64,000 bases of DNA. Source: Caldibacillus debilis DSM 16016. Lineage in GTDB: Bacteria; Bacillota; Bacilli; Bacillales; Caldibacillaceae. Position 1 is the stretch's first letter. Every line of letters starts with the position of its first letter. The stretch lies in the NCBI RefSeq assembly GCF_000383875.1, contig NZ_KB912883.1, forward strand, positions 1 to 64,000, written 5' to 3'. The position numbers and the translations under genes are program-made. Under the pieces are notes generated by a model. The model searched no databases, was not told the DNA's origin, and worked only from the letters and a program-made list of their open reading frames with translations. This document shows, one piece after another, positions 9,720-19,362 of this stretch.

Positions 9720-10465
9720 AATTTCTTTTATTTTTGCCCAAAGGCAAAGGAAGCTTATCCCTTTCTCCCGGCCCTTAGAAAAAACAGGGGGAGGCATCGA
9801 GTAAGCTAAGCGGAGCGGACGCCCTGGTCTCCCTGCGGCTCCTTGAAGGGGAAGATCCAAAAAGGAATGCCGATCCGTCCGGTCCGTTCAAAGGCGAGAA
9901 GTTCCGTCACCGGGGGAGATGCAAAAGCGGAAAGCGGGGATCCGGCCCGGAGGCCTCAACCGTGACGGCCGGCCGGGAAGATCCGGAGAATGGATGAATT
10001 CCCGTGCCGTCAAAGGCGGTTTCAAAAATGGACGAGGACGCACCCCTCTTTTTTCGGAAAAGGTGAGGCAGGCTTTTTGGGAGGATCACCCGCACCGGTT
10101 TCGTCGGAGGAGGAAAACAGAAAGCAGCCGGGGCCGAAGGGGAGAATCCGAAGTCGAAAGGAAGGAGAAAATGGAGGATATCCGGCGGGAAGGCAAATGG
10201 ACGTTGAGGAGAAAAAAGTCTTAAAAGGGCGGCCGGATGTCCGCTCCGGGGGGAAGCCATGTGCGAAACGTCCTCCTCAAGGGAAAGGATGAAGCCCGGG
10301 GGGATGGAAAAAGAGGATTCTCCGGATGGCCTTGAATCACATCCTTCTGAAAATGAATTTGGCGGGGAATCCTGCGCCCGTCCCTCAACGGGCCGGGGGA
10401 GGCTGATCCCCTTGTTTGACGGCGGGAGGGAAGGGGGAGCCGCCCTTCCCGCCGGTGAAGGGATT
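9720..10465. other. 750-nt stretch without a convincing gene
   Basis: GC-rich and purine-skewed. The longest frames have Arg/Gly-rich translations with no family features and no good ribosome sites. A GC-rich hairpin at about 10422-10455 (arms CGGCGGG and CCCGCCG with an internal bulge) may end the FAD-dehydrogenase transcript on the minus strand but lacks a T-run. Confidence 0.4.
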
Positions 10466-12127
10466 TTATCCCCTCAATTCCTGTTCGATGGCCCGTCCTG
10501 CTTGCCTGCCCGTAAACAGGCAGCCGCCCAGGAAGGTGCCTTCGAGCGACCGGTAGCCGTGCATCCCGCCTCCACCGAAGCCGGCGGCCTCTCCTGCGGC
10601 ATACAAGCCTTTCACCGGGCGCCCGTCTTTCCCCAACACCCTCCCGGACAGATCCGTCTGCAGGCCGCCGAGGGTCTTGCGGGTCAGGATATGCAGACGG
10701 ACGGCGATGAGCGGCCCGTTTTTCGGATCGAGGATTTTATGGGGCTTGGCCACCCTTGCCAGCCTGTCGCCCATATAGTGGCGGGCGTTGCGGAGAGCGG
10801 CGATCTGCAGATCTTTCGTGAACTTGTTGTCCATTTCCCGGTCCCGGGCCAAAATCTGCCGCTTGATCTCCCGGTAATCGAGCAGGCCCGTTCCGGTCAG
10901 GCGGTTCATGCCGTCGACGAGTTTTTCCAGGGAATCGGCAACGATGAAATCTTCCCCCTTTTCCATGAAGGCCTTCACCGGCGGGGTCGGTCCGGGGAGG
11001 ACGCGCCGCAAGGCCTTGCGGATGCTTTTTTCCGTCAGATCCGGGTTCTGTTCCGAACCGGATAAGGCAAACTCCTTTTCGATGATCTTTTCCGTCAGGA
11101 TAAACCAGGAATAATCGAATCCGGTCGCCAGTATCGCTTTCAGCGTCCCCAACGTGTCGAATCCGGGCAGGCAAGGAACGGGAAGCCTGTTGCCCGCCGC
11201 GTCCAGCCAAAGGGAGGAAGGACCGGGCAAAATCCGGATTCCGTGATGGGGCCAGACCGGGTTCCAATTCCGGATCCCCTCCGTATAATGCCACATCCGG
11301 TCTTTGTTGACGATCCGGGCGCCGGCCCTTTCGGCGATGGAGAGCATGCGCCCGTCCACATGTTTGGGAACGCCGGAAAGGAAGGATTCCGGCGGGTTAC
11401 CGAGCCATGCCGGCCAATTTTTCCGGACCAGGTCAAAATTTCCTCCGATTCCGCCGCTGGCGAGAAGGACGATATCGGAAAAGAATTCGAATTCGCCGAT
11501 TGCCGTCCGGGATGTCGCCTCGCCCCGGGGCCGGCCGTCGGGCTCGAGAACGGAACCCTTTACCCCAGCGGCCGCACCGTTTCGCATGATGATTTCATCG
11601 ACCCGGTGGCGAGGCCGGTAATCGACGAACCCCGCTTTTACGGCCTCCCGGACCCGGTCGGCGAAGGGCTTCACGAGTCCCGGGCCCGTGCCCCAAGTGA
11701 TATGGAAGCGGGGCACGGAATTCCCGTGGCCGTCGGCGAGATGGCCTCCCCGTTCCGCCCAGCCGACGATCGGGAAGAAACGGACGCCGAGGGAGCGGAG
11801 CCACGCCCTTTTTTCCCCCGCGGCGAAATCCACATAGGCTTCCGCCCATTTGATCGCCCAATAATCCTCATCTCCGGTCCGGTCGAATCCGGCGCTGCCG
11901 AGCCAATCCTGCCAGGCCAGGTCCCGGGAATCTTTAATGCCCAGCCGCCGCTGCTCCGGAGAATCGACGAGGAAAAGCCCGCCGAAAGACCACCAGGCCT
12001 GTCCGCCGAAGTTCGTCTCCGGCTCCTGATCGAGCAAAAGCACCCTCCTTTTCCCGTTCAATAGTTCGGTCACGGCGACGAGGCCGGCCAGCCCCGCGCC
12101 GACGACGATCGCATCGTATTTCATCAT
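10466..12127 (-). CDS. FAD-binding dehydrogenase, ketosteroid dehydrogenase / fumarate reductase flavoprotein type
   Basis: 553 aa. The N-terminal FAD-binding Rossmann motif VVGAGLAGLVAVTELL (8-23) is followed by LLDQE. A C-terminal FAD-contacting segment (GLYAAGEAAGFGGGGMHGYRS, split here as GEAAGFGGGG and HGYRSLEGTFLGG) is typical of the succinate/fumarate dehydrogenase flavoprotein superfamily. Bacillus relatives are annotated only as FAD-binding dehydrogenases, and the substrate is unknown. It starts at one of two adjacent ATGs (12127 or 12124) after GGGGGATGGG. Monocistronic by position. Confidence 0.8.
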   Translation of the reverse strand: MMKYDAIVVGAGLAGLVAVTELLNGKRRVLLLDQEPETNFGGQAWWSFGGLFLVDSPEQRRLGIKDSRDLAWQDWLGSAGFDRTGDEDYWAIKWAEAYVDFAAGEKRAWLRSLGVRFFPIVGWAERGGHLADGHGNSVPRFHITWGTGPGLVKPFADRVREAVKAGFVDYRPRHRVDEIIMRNGAAAGVKGSVLEPDGRPRGEATSRTAIGEFEFFSDIVLLASGGIGGNFDLVRKNWPAWLGNPPESFLSGVPKHVDGRMLSIAERAGARIVNKDRMWHYTEGIRNWNPVWPHHGIRILPGPSSLWLDAAGNRLPVPCLPGFDTLGTLKAILATGFDYSWFILTEKIIEKEFALSGSEQNPDLTEKSIRKALRRVLPGPTPPVKAFMEKGEDFIVADSLEKLVDGMNRLTGTGLLDYREIKRQILARDREMDNKFTKDLQIAALRNARHYMGDRLARVAKPHKILDPKNGPLIAVRLHILTRKTLGGLQTDLSGRVLGKDGRPVKGLYAAGEAAGFGGGGMHGYRSLEGTFLGGCLFTGRQAGRAIEQELRG

Positions 12128-12443
12128 CCCATCCCCCTTCGTTCGCTTCCGATTTTTCCGCGCAAACTGTCCGATTTACCCCCTATTATAAAAAAGAAAA
12201 TGGAAATCGGGGAGCGAATGTTCAGAAAAAACCGGCATCGTCCCCCTTTATCCGTGTCCCGGTGCGGCGGCTGGGGGCCCGCACCTGCCGGGAATTCCGA
12301 ATTTATTATATTGATATATTATTTATCGCAAATAAAGTTTCGCAAGTTTCCATTATTCCAAATATTTTTATGTTGTTTATTATTGGAATTACTGAGATTC
12401 TTTAAATAATCTTTGAAAATAATTTCCATTACCAAAAAACTTT
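12128..12443. other. AT-rich divergent upstream region of the peptide transporter
   Basis: From about 12300 the base composition drops sharply to AT-rich. It holds a TTCCAA/TTGGAA inverted repeat (about 12356-12392) and a weak CodY-like AATCTTTGAAAAT stretch near 12409. Either could be an operator; both matches are loose. Confidence 0.35.
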
Positions 12444-12473
12444 TTGACAATAATATTGAAAAAGCTTTATGAT
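12444..12473 (+). promoter_or_regulatory. Sigma-A promoter of the peptide transporter
   Basis: TTGACA at 12444-12449 and TATGAT at 12468-12473, spacing 18, about 30 nt upstream of the TTG start. Confidence 0.75.
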
Positions 12474-12501
12474 AAATGGTATATGGAAGGAGGAAAGAGT
12501 A

Positions 12502-13995
12502 TTGCAGAGGTATACTAGAAAGCAAATTGTAGAAAGCGTGCCTCAAACCGGATTTTTCGGCCACCCGAAAGGTTTGTTCACCCTGTTTTTCACCGAGTTC
12601 TGGGAAAGATTCTCCTATTACGGCATGCGGGCCATTCTCGTATATTACATGTATTACGAAGTTTCCAAAGGCGGGCTCGGCCTCGATGAAAACGTGGCGT
12701 TGGCCATCATGTCCATATACGGTTCTTTGGTTTATATGTCGGGAATTTTGGGCGGCTGGATCGCCGACCGGGTCACCGGAACATCCAATGCCGTATTTTA
12801 CGGCGGCATCTTGATCATGTTCGGCCATATTGCCCTGGCTGTTCCCGGCGATGTTGCCTTTTTCTTCTTGTCGATGGTCTTGATCGTCATCGGGACCGGA
12901 CTGCTGAAGCCGAACGTTTCAAGTGTCGTCGGAGAAATGTACGACGAAAAGGATGCCCGGCGCGATGCGGGATTCAGCATCTTTTACATGGGCATCAATA
13001 TGGGGGCCTTTTTATCGCCGTTGGTCGTGTCCTTTTTCAGCGACCGTTACGACTTCCATGCCGGTTTTGGGGTAGCGGCTGTCGGAATGTTTATCGGACT
13101 GATCATGTTTGTATTGACGAGAAAGAAAAATCTTGGTCTGGCGGGAACCCAGGTCCACAATCCGCTGAGTGCGGAAGAGAAAAAGAATTTTTTGAAAATA
13201 TTCATAGTTTCGGCTATTATTTTAGCGATTATCCTGCCCTTGTCCATTTCCCGGAACTGGTTGACGATCGAACGTTTTGTCGCCCTTGTCGGGCTGCTTG
13301 GCATCCTTATTCCGATCGCCTATTTCGTGGTGATGTACCGCAGCCCGAAGACAAAACCGGTGGAACGTTCCCGGCTGCTGGCCTATGTTCCGCTGTTTAT
13401 TGCCTCCGTTATGTTTTGGGCGATCCAGGAACAGGGATCGACGGTATTGGCCAATTTCGCCGACCAGCGGACCCAATTGGATTTTTGGGGCATCCGGATC
13501 AATCCGGCCTGGTTCCAATCGTTGAATCCTTTGTTCATCATTACGCTGGCCCCCGTATTTGCCTGGTTATGGGTGAAGATGGGTGAACGCCAGCCTTCCA
13601 TTCCGAAAAAATTTGCCCTCGCCCTGGTATTTGCCGGCTTGTCCTTCCTGGTCATCATCGTGCCGGGCTACATGGCGGGAGAAGGCGCGCTGGTGAATCC
13701 GATGTGGCTCGTCTTGAGCTATCTGATTGTCGTATTCGGGGAACTTTGCCTGTCCCCGGTGGGGCTGTCCGCGACGACGAAACTGGCTCCCGAGGCGTTT
13801 CAGGCGCAAACGATGAGCCTCTGGTTTTTGTCGAACGCGGCTGCGCAGGCGATCAACGCCCAATTGGCGAAATTTTACACGGAGGCGTCGGAAATGGTTT
13901 ATTTCGGGACGATCGGCCTGGTTTCCATCGTCCTCGGGATTCTGATGTTCCTCATTTCCCCCGCCATTCAGGAAAAAATGCAAGGAATAAAATAA
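12502..13995 (+). CDS. Proton-dependent di/tripeptide transporter (POT/PTR family)
   Basis: 497 aa with about 14 hydrophobic segments. The POT signature ExxERFxYYG is present as EFWERFSYYGMRAIL, and FYMGINMGA matches the second family motif; both belong to the proton-coupling region of DtpT-like transporters. I chose TTG at 12502 because AAGGAGG lies at 12488-12493 and the known family N-terminus (short, then VPQTGFFGHPKGLFTLF) begins there; the longer frame from 12469 overlaps the -10 box. Ends in a strong terminator. It probably imports di- and tripeptides, complementing the Dpp system at 49-55 kb. Confidence 0.9.
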   Translation: MQRYTRKQIVESVPQTGFFGHPKGLFTLFFTEFWERFSYYGMRAILVYYMYYEVSKGGLGLDENVALAIMSIYGSLVYMSGILGGWIADRVTGTSNAVFYGGILIMFGHIALAVPGDVAFFFLSMVLIVIGTGLLKPNVSSVVGEMYDEKDARRDAGFSIFYMGINMGAFLSPLVVSFFSDRYDFHAGFGVAAVGMFIGLIMFVLTRKKNLGLAGTQVHNPLSAEEKKNFLKIFIVSAIILAIILPLSISRNWLTIERFVALVGLLGILIPIAYFVVMYRSPKTKPVERSRLLAYVPLFIASVMFWAIQEQGSTVLANFADQRTQLDFWGIRINPAWFQSLNPLFIITLAPVFAWLWVKMGERQPSIPKKFALALVFAGLSFLVIIVPGYMAGEGALVNPMWLVLSYLIVVFGELCLSPVGLSATTKLAPEAFQAQTMSLWFLSNAAAQAINAQLAKFYTEASEMVYFGTIGLVSIVLGILMFLISPAIQEKMQGIK

Positions 13996-14008
13996 TGTCC
14001 TGGATTCC

Positions 14009-14048
14009 GCTGCCTGAACAAGCGACTGGTTTGTTCAGGCAGCTTTTT
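14009..14048 (+). terminator. Terminator of the peptide transporter
   Basis: GCTGCCTGAACAA (14009-14021) pairs perfectly with TTGTTCAGGCAGC (14031-14043) and is followed by TTTTT. Confidence 0.92.
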
Positions 14049-14342
14049 CTTGGACGGATTCCGGCGCCTTTTTGGCCGGGGGCATTTTTCCGGACGGCAA
14101 TATGTGACGCCGCTGTCCATCAGGCATCCCGTTTTTTGGTTGCGGGCACCTGACGTCCGCAGCGAAGGGGAACGTCAAGCCCCGGCGCTTCGATTGCCGC
14201 CGGGAAGGAGGGCGGCCCGGTTTTGCCGCCAAAGGTTTGGGATAAAAAGTTTCGGCTGACGTTCATCCGCTCCGTTTGAACCGGAAAGAAACCCGGAGAT
14301 GAGGGAAGGCGGCGCGGGCCGGATTCTTGCCCCCTCCGTCGC

Positions 14343-15551
14343 TTAAGAAGTCCCCGCGGATCCCGTCCCTTCCCATGGGGGCAAGGTCTTCCGCAGCGGC
14401 TTATCCTTCCGGTAGCCGAGGGCGTATTCCGCCTGCAGGAGGGTATGGATTTCCCTCGTCCCTTCGTAAATGACCGGCGCCTTCGAATTGCGCAAGTACC
14501 GTTCCACCGGGTATTCGTTGGCGTAGCCGTAGGCGCCGTGGATCTGCACCGCGTCATCGGCGGCCTTGTTGGCAAAATCGCAGGCGATCCATTTGGCGAG
14601 GGAGACTTCCCTCGTCGTCCGCCTCCCCAAATTTTTCAGATAGCCCGCCCTATAGACGAGCAGACGGCTGATTTGCAGGCCCGCCTCCATATGGGCGATC
14701 ATTTGCTGGACCAGTTGGTGGCGGCCGATTTCCTTGCCGAAGGTCTTCCGTTCCCGGCAATATTTGACGCAGGCTTCCAGGCAGGCTTGAATGAGCCCGG
14801 CCGCGCCGGCGGCCACGGTGAAACGGCCATTGTCCAGGGCGGACATGGCGATTTTGAACCCTTCCCCCTCTTCGCCGAGCAAATTTTCCGCCGGGACTTT
14901 CACGTTGTCGAAAAATAATTCGCCCGTATTGCCGGACCGTATCCCCAATTTTCCTTTGATCGCCCGGGAGGAAAATCCCGGAAAGGTCCTTTCCACGATG
15001 AAAGCGGAGATGCCGCGATGTTTTTTCCCTTTATCCGTATAGGCGAAAACGATGAAGTGGTCGGCGATGTCGCACAGGGAAATCCAGGTTTTTTGCCCGT
15101 TTAAGACGTAATGGTCCCCTTTGCGGACGGCCGTCGTTTGAATGGCGGCTACATCGGAACCCGCGTTCGGTTCCGTCAGGGCATAGGCCCCGATCTTCTC
15201 TCCTCTGGCTTGGGGAACCAAATATTTTTGTTTTTGCTCTTCCGTTCCCCATTGGAGGAGCGTCAAGCTGTTCAGGCCGGTATGGACGGAAACGGCGGTG
15301 CGGATGGCCGTATCGCCCCGTTCCAATTCCTCGCAGACGATGGCCAGGGAATTGTAATCCATTCCCATCCCCCCGTATTTTTCCGGGATGCAGACGCCCA
15401 TCAGATTCAATTCGGCCAGGCGCTTCAGGACGTTCCGGTCAAACTGCCCCCTTTCATCCCATTCCTTGATGTAAGGGATGATTTCCCTGTCGACGAATTT
15501 CCGCACCGTTTCCCTCAACATTTCCTGTTCCGGCGTGAAATCAAAATTCAT
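14343..15551 (-). CDS. Acyl-CoA dehydrogenase
   Basis: 402 aa flavoprotein. The family signature ALTEPNAGSDVAAIQT (about 125-140), an FAD-site segment and the C-terminal catalytic Glu in VIYEGTREIHTL (about 370) are present. The flavin-dependent enzyme oxidises acyl-CoA to enoyl-CoA and passes electrons to ETF. The chain-length class cannot be read with certainty; a glutaryl-CoA type would fit the lysine genes nearby, but that is only a possibility. ATG 15551 is preceded by in-frame GTG 15554 and a GGGGGAGG site. Monocistronic. Confidence 0.88.
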   Translation of the reverse strand: MNFDFTPEQEMLRETVRKFVDREIIPYIKEWDERGQFDRNVLKRLAELNLMGVCIPEKYGGMGMDYNSLAIVCEELERGDTAIRTAVSVHTGLNSLTLLQWGTEEQKQKYLVPQARGEKIGAYALTEPNAGSDVAAIQTTAVRKGDHYVLNGQKTWISLCDIADHFIVFAYTDKGKKHRGISAFIVERTFPGFSSRAIKGKLGIRSGNTGELFFDNVKVPAENLLGEEGEGFKIAMSALDNGRFTVAAGAAGLIQACLEACVKYCRERKTFGKEIGRHQLVQQMIAHMEAGLQISRLLVYRAGYLKNLGRRTTREVSLAKWIACDFANKAADDAVQIHGAYGYANEYPVERYLRNSKAPVIYEGTREIHTLLQAEYALGYRKDKPLRKTLPPWEGTGSAGTS

Positions 15552-15554
15552 CAC

Positions 15555-17012
15555 GGATTTTCCCTCCCCCGATTTTTCCGGAGGCCTGAAACGAAGGGCG
15601 CTAAAGTTTGCGAAAGGGGAAGCCCGTGTTCCGCCTCCGGATCCGTCATGTTTTTATCTATAATTCGTGAAACCGCTTTCCGTTTCCTTTTTTTGCTTCG
15701 GATTTTGCCGGCCGGGATGCCTTATGGAAAAGGAAACGGCCCCGGCGTTGAAGGCGGGCATTCAACAAAGACGGGCATTGGCCTTCGGGAAAACGCGGCA
15801 GGCGCGCCGGGGATTTCGAACTTGACGATCCTTTCATGAAAATTTTATGATGATGAAAAACGAAATAATAATCAGATCATTCCTAAACATGGACGGATGC
15901 CGCGAACCGGGGCGCCGGGGCAGCGGATAGCGGAAAAGAAAGCGGCCGATGGGGATCCGGCAGCCGGGATTTCCCTTATGGGAACTGCAGGAAAAGGCCG
16001 GGGGATTTTTGCAGGCGGCGGCATATGCCTCGGCGGTTTCGCTTTCCTTCCTGGAGAAGCCGTTTGGCCGGTATCCGGGGTTCCGGTTCCTTCCGTTCAT
16101 GAGGGATGTTGACCGAGCGGATTTGGTTGCGGCCCAAAATGAACCCAATGAACTTCGGTGGCCGGCCTTTCCGGACCGCCGGCGGCGGAAAAATGGGCGG
16201 CCAACCGGACGACGATCATCGGGGGATCGCCGTCCGCCGATTTCATAGGAGGGGACGCGATTCTCGATTCGCCGTCGGTCATTTCATCGATGGCCGTCAA
16301 TCGATTTTCTAGGATAGAGGTGGCCGTTTTTCCGAAAGCGCTTCACTCAACCCTGGCATTTTTCGGGATTCTCGCCGGCTGCGCCTTCCTTTTTGGGTGT
16401 CTTTATCTCCAACGGTTTCACCCGAGGACATTGAACTCAAAACAGGGAGGGAGTTCATTCCGGCACTGCCCGGGCGGCGGAGGACCAGGCGGATCAGCTG
16501 AAGCTGACGATTCGGTTGGACGATCGGTCTTCCAAGCCGTCATTTGACGAAATTATACGGTTTACGTTAATAACCCGCCAAGCTGCAGGTTCTTAACCGT
16601 GGATTACCCCAAGAATGCCGGCTTGCACTTGGGATCGGATTTGCGCACGGTCCGGGAGGCAACGAAAGAATTAATGGATCATGCCCATCTTCCGCAAATC
16701 GATGCGTGCCATCTTTCCGATGGGATGGGTTTTATGTATACCGGGCGGATATTTCCGTTCCCGATCGACTATTATGCGGTGAACCAGGAAGACGGGCGGC
16801 CAGGCAATTTTTCCGTGATTTTTCTTATTATGAAAAAAGATTTGGTAAAAATTTGAGCTGATCGAAGATGTATTTGGTGCGAAATCCCGCATAAACAAAC
16901 CGCATTTTCCCGGCGGCGATTTGCAATTTTTTCCGTTTGAGCCCAGGCCCGCCCGGACAAAAAACAGCGAAGGTCCCGATCCGGAGGGATCGGGCGGCGG
17001 CGCCGAATCGCA
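15555..17012. other. 1.45-kb stretch with no intact gene, possible decayed coding fragments
   Basis: No frame has a convincing start, ribosome site and family features together. Two adjacent stretches look protein-like. A frame ending at about 16595 carries a stretch of the form LKLTIRLDDRSSKPS but has no start codon. A frame at 16599-16856 (85 codons) reads as a plausible soluble fragment. They could be remnants of one decayed gene; I do not recognise it. Confidence 0.3.
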
Positions 17013-17041
17013 TTGACTTTTGCCTTCACTTATAATACAAT
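17013..17041 (+). promoter_or_regulatory. Sigma-A promoter of a short transcript
   Basis: TTGACT (17013-17018) and TACAAT (17036-17041) with an exact 17-bp spacer. Transcription should start near 17048. It drives the leader/small RNA that ends at about 17165. Confidence 0.75.
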
Positions 17042-17047
17042 CACTAT

Positions 17048-17165
17048 AAATTAAAAAGGCGGATAAACTGCGGAGTCTGTCTTCAACGTCCGGATGCGCG
17101 GACGGCCGGGAACTGGGCAGCGGCCAGTTTAATCATGGGGGAATGATTACACTGGCCTTTTTATT
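17048..17165 (+). ncRNA. Candidate small RNA or attenuator leader of about 118 nt
   Basis: Between the promoter and a strong terminator there is no gene but several hairpins. CGTCCG/CGGACG is at 17087-17104. AACTGG (17111-17116) pairs with CCAGTT (17124-17129). The terminator has arms at 17122-17136 and 17143-17157. The second hairpin uses the left arm of the terminator, so the two are mutually exclusive, as in an attenuator. I could not match it to a riboswitch, T-box or 6S RNA. The aminotransferase begins 240 nt after the terminator, so a free small RNA is equally possible. Confidence 0.5.
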
Positions 17166-17168
17166 ATT
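17122..17168 (+). terminator. Strong terminator ending the short transcript
   Basis: GGCCAGT...AATCAT pairs with ATGATT...ACTGGCC (one mismatch in 15 pairs) around a GGGGGA loop, followed by TTTTTATTATT. Confidence 0.88.
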
Positions 17169-17407
17169 CTTTGTGAAGGAAGGGAGCGGGCTTTTTCCGG
17201 ATCGGCAAATACCGGGGCTCCCCGTTCGGGTGCGGCCTCCGCTTTTCCGGCCCGCCGGGTCGGGGGAGCCAAAAAGAATTCCTTTTGGGGATGGACCCCA
17301 TTGGAAATGGAATTTTCCGGGCCCGATGAATAAATTGGAAAAGGGAGCGGAATTTGCGACCTTCCGGTTGTTCATGCCAAAACTACTTACGGATGAGAGG
17401 GATTGCA

Positions 17408-18577
17408 GTGGAATTTACGGCAGACGTGATTAAAACATTGCCCCCGTATCTGTTTTCGATCTTTGAAAAAAGAAAAGAAGAATTGAAGAAGAAGGGCGTG
17501 GATGTCATCGATTTCGGCATCGGTTCACCCGACCTTCCCCCTCCTGCCTTTGTCATTGACCGGTTGAAAAGGGAATTGGACAATCCGGTGAACTACGCCT
17601 ATTCCCCCTATATCGGGATCAAGGAGTTCCGGCAGGCGGTGGCCGACTTTTATAAAAGGGAATACGGGGTGGACTTGGATCCGGATACGGAAGTATTGAC
17701 GCTGATCGGATCCAAGGAAGGGATCGTCCATCTGTTGCAGGCCGTTGTCAATCCGGGGGAAACGGTCCTCGTTCCCGATCCCGGGTTCCAGGCTTATTGG
17801 AAGGCCGTCCATCTCGTCAAAGGCGAAGGGTACAATTATCCTTTGAACGAAAAGAACGGCTATCAGCCGGAATTTGAAAACATCCCGGAGGATGTGTACA
17901 AAAGGACGAAATTCATGTTTTTGAACTACCCGAGCAATCCGACGGCGGCCACGACGACCTTGGACGTATTTGAAGAAGCGGTCCGCCTCGCCAAAAAATA
18001 CCGGTTCATCGTGAGCAATGATTCCGCCTATTCCTTTATTACCTTCACCGATGAAGTCCAGCCGAGCATCCTGCAGGCGGAAGGGGCGAAGGAAGTCGCC
18101 GTGGAATTCGGTTCCCTTTCGAAGATTTATAACATGGCCGGCATGCGGATCGGGTACATCGTCGGCAACAAGGACATCATCAAGGCGCTCGCGACTTTGA
18201 AAAGCAACGTGGACACCTGCCAATTTATCCCGATCCAGCAGGCGGCGGCGACGGCGCTGAACAGCGACCGTCAATTTGTCGCCGAATTGAACCGGATTTA
18301 CAAGGAACGCAGGGATGCGATGGTGGAAGGATTGAAGGCGATCGGCATCGACATCCGGCCGCCGGAAGCCACCTTTTATATATGGGCGCCCGTCAAGGCG
18401 GGATATACGACGGAACAGTTCACCGCAAAACTGATGGAAGAAGCGGGGATCATCGTCACGCCGGGAACCGCCTTCGGCCCTGCCGGGGAAGGTTATTTCC
18501 GCATCTCCTTGACGAAGCCGGTGGAAAAAATCCGGGAAGCCATCGAACGCCTGAAACGGCTCGATTGGCAGGATTAA
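17408..18577 (+). CDS. PLP-dependent aminotransferase class I/II, LL-diaminopimelate aminotransferase-like
   Basis: 389 aa fold-type I aminotransferase. The PLP lysine is in SLSKIYNMAGMRIG (about residue 235), with an upstream NYPSNPTA substrate/PLP motif and a terminal FRISLT carboxylate-binding Arg. The overall pattern (IDFGIGSPDLPPP, YSPYIGIKEFR) is that of the DapL-like/MalY-like branch common in Bacillaceae. The start GTG 17408 follows GAGAGG at 17395-17400; an upstream in-frame ATG at 17393 overlaps that site. Upstream of lysine-oxidising genes it could transaminate aminoadipate as readily as diaminopimelate; the substrate is uncertain. Confidence 0.8.
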   Translation: MEFTADVIKTLPPYLFSIFEKRKEELKKKGVDVIDFGIGSPDLPPPAFVIDRLKRELDNPVNYAYSPYIGIKEFRQAVADFYKREYGVDLDPDTEVLTLIGSKEGIVHLLQAVVNPGETVLVPDPGFQAYWKAVHLVKGEGYNYPLNEKNGYQPEFENIPEDVYKRTKFMFLNYPSNPTAATTTLDVFEEAVRLAKKYRFIVSNDSAYSFITFTDEVQPSILQAEGAKEVAVEFGSLSKIYNMAGMRIGYIVGNKDIIKALATLKSNVDTCQFIPIQQAAATALNSDRQFVAELNRIYKERRDAMVEGLKAIGIDIRPPEATFYIWAPVKAGYTTEQFTAKLMEEAGIIVTPGTAFGPAGEGYFRISLTKPVEKIREAIERLKRLDWQD

Positions 18578-19362
18578 TCCGACTGGCGACGGAAAGGATG
18601 CGTCCGGCATCGTCCCTTGGGGCGGACCCGCCGCCGGGTAAAACCGGCTGGCGCTGGAAAAGCGGCTCGGCTCCCGGGGCTTCCCCGGGGACCGGGAGCG
18701 GGAGGATCTTCGCGAGGCAGGGATGATTTTCAGGCCCTTGGACGGCTCAAAGGAAGGTCCGGCCTTTCCGAACCGGCGAAAAAGGAAGGCCGGCCGCCCA
18801 TTGGCAAGATGCGACGCCATCCCGCCCCGGGCGCCGGATGTTGCCGGGGCGGAAAGGATCTTTGCTGCCGGAACCCGTTAAAATCCGGCGGAGAAAACGG
18901 CCTTGTTCCGGAAAAGCCCGCTCCTTGGTTTTCCTTCCCCCGAACCGGCGAACCGGCACGCGCAAAACCGCAGCGAACGCCGTTAACGAAGGGACCGTCA
19001 AGGAAGAACGACCAAAATTTACGGAAAATTTTAATAAGTCAATCCTCTTTATCACCCGCTTTTTCCGCGGCATTTTGCAAGACCGCCCGGTACGGGAGGA
19101 GAGGTTGTCCGGAAACGGGCAGGGACGGCGTCTTTCCCGAAACGGGCCGCGGACTTTCCGGACGGAGCACCACGGGTTCGCCTCCTTTCGCCTGTTCCGT
19201 CCGTATCCCTTCTGTTGTAAGCGATTACAAACGAGGCGTGGATCCCGCTTGGCGCATTTCAAAAAACTGCCCGGGTCATTTTTTTCCGTTTCCGTGAATC
19301 GAATAGCTTCAGGGGCATATAAAGATGAATGGAAACTTTTTCAAGAGAAAGGAGAATCGGCA
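18578..19362. other. 785-nt intergenic region with a cre site
   Basis: GC-rich; a strong GC hairpin (arms CTCCCGG/CCGGGAG, about 18668-18702) without a T-run may stop the aminotransferase transcript. The only regulatory match is the cre at 19216-19229. A long in-frame extension of the aldehyde dehydrogenase runs through here but has no start signals or family similarity. Confidence 0.4.
19216..19229 (+). promoter_or_regulatory. Perfectly palindromic CcpA cre site
   Basis: TGTAAGCGATTACA matches the cre consensus TGWAANCGNTNWCA at every position and is almost fully palindromic. It lies 134 nt upstream of the aldehyde dehydrogenase start, implying carbon catabolite control of the lysine-degradation pair. 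Confidence 0.75.

Noticed and set aside
9919-10292. Two overlapping plus-strand open frames of about 100 codons
   Set aside because: Arg/Gly-rich translations typical of chance frames in purine-rich GC DNA; no conserved features.
16332-16347. cre-like GAAAGCGCTTCA
   Set aside because: Several key consensus positions are missing and no gene lies downstream.
17525-18820. A 431-codon open frame antisense to the aminotransferase
   Set aside because: GC-rich third positions of the real gene keep the antisense frame open; no recognisable domain.
18838-19362. Long in-frame N-terminal extension of the aldehyde dehydrogenase
   Set aside because: It runs through the cre site, has no ribosome site or family similarity, and ATG 19363 has a strong AAAGGAG-type site and the standard family N-terminus.
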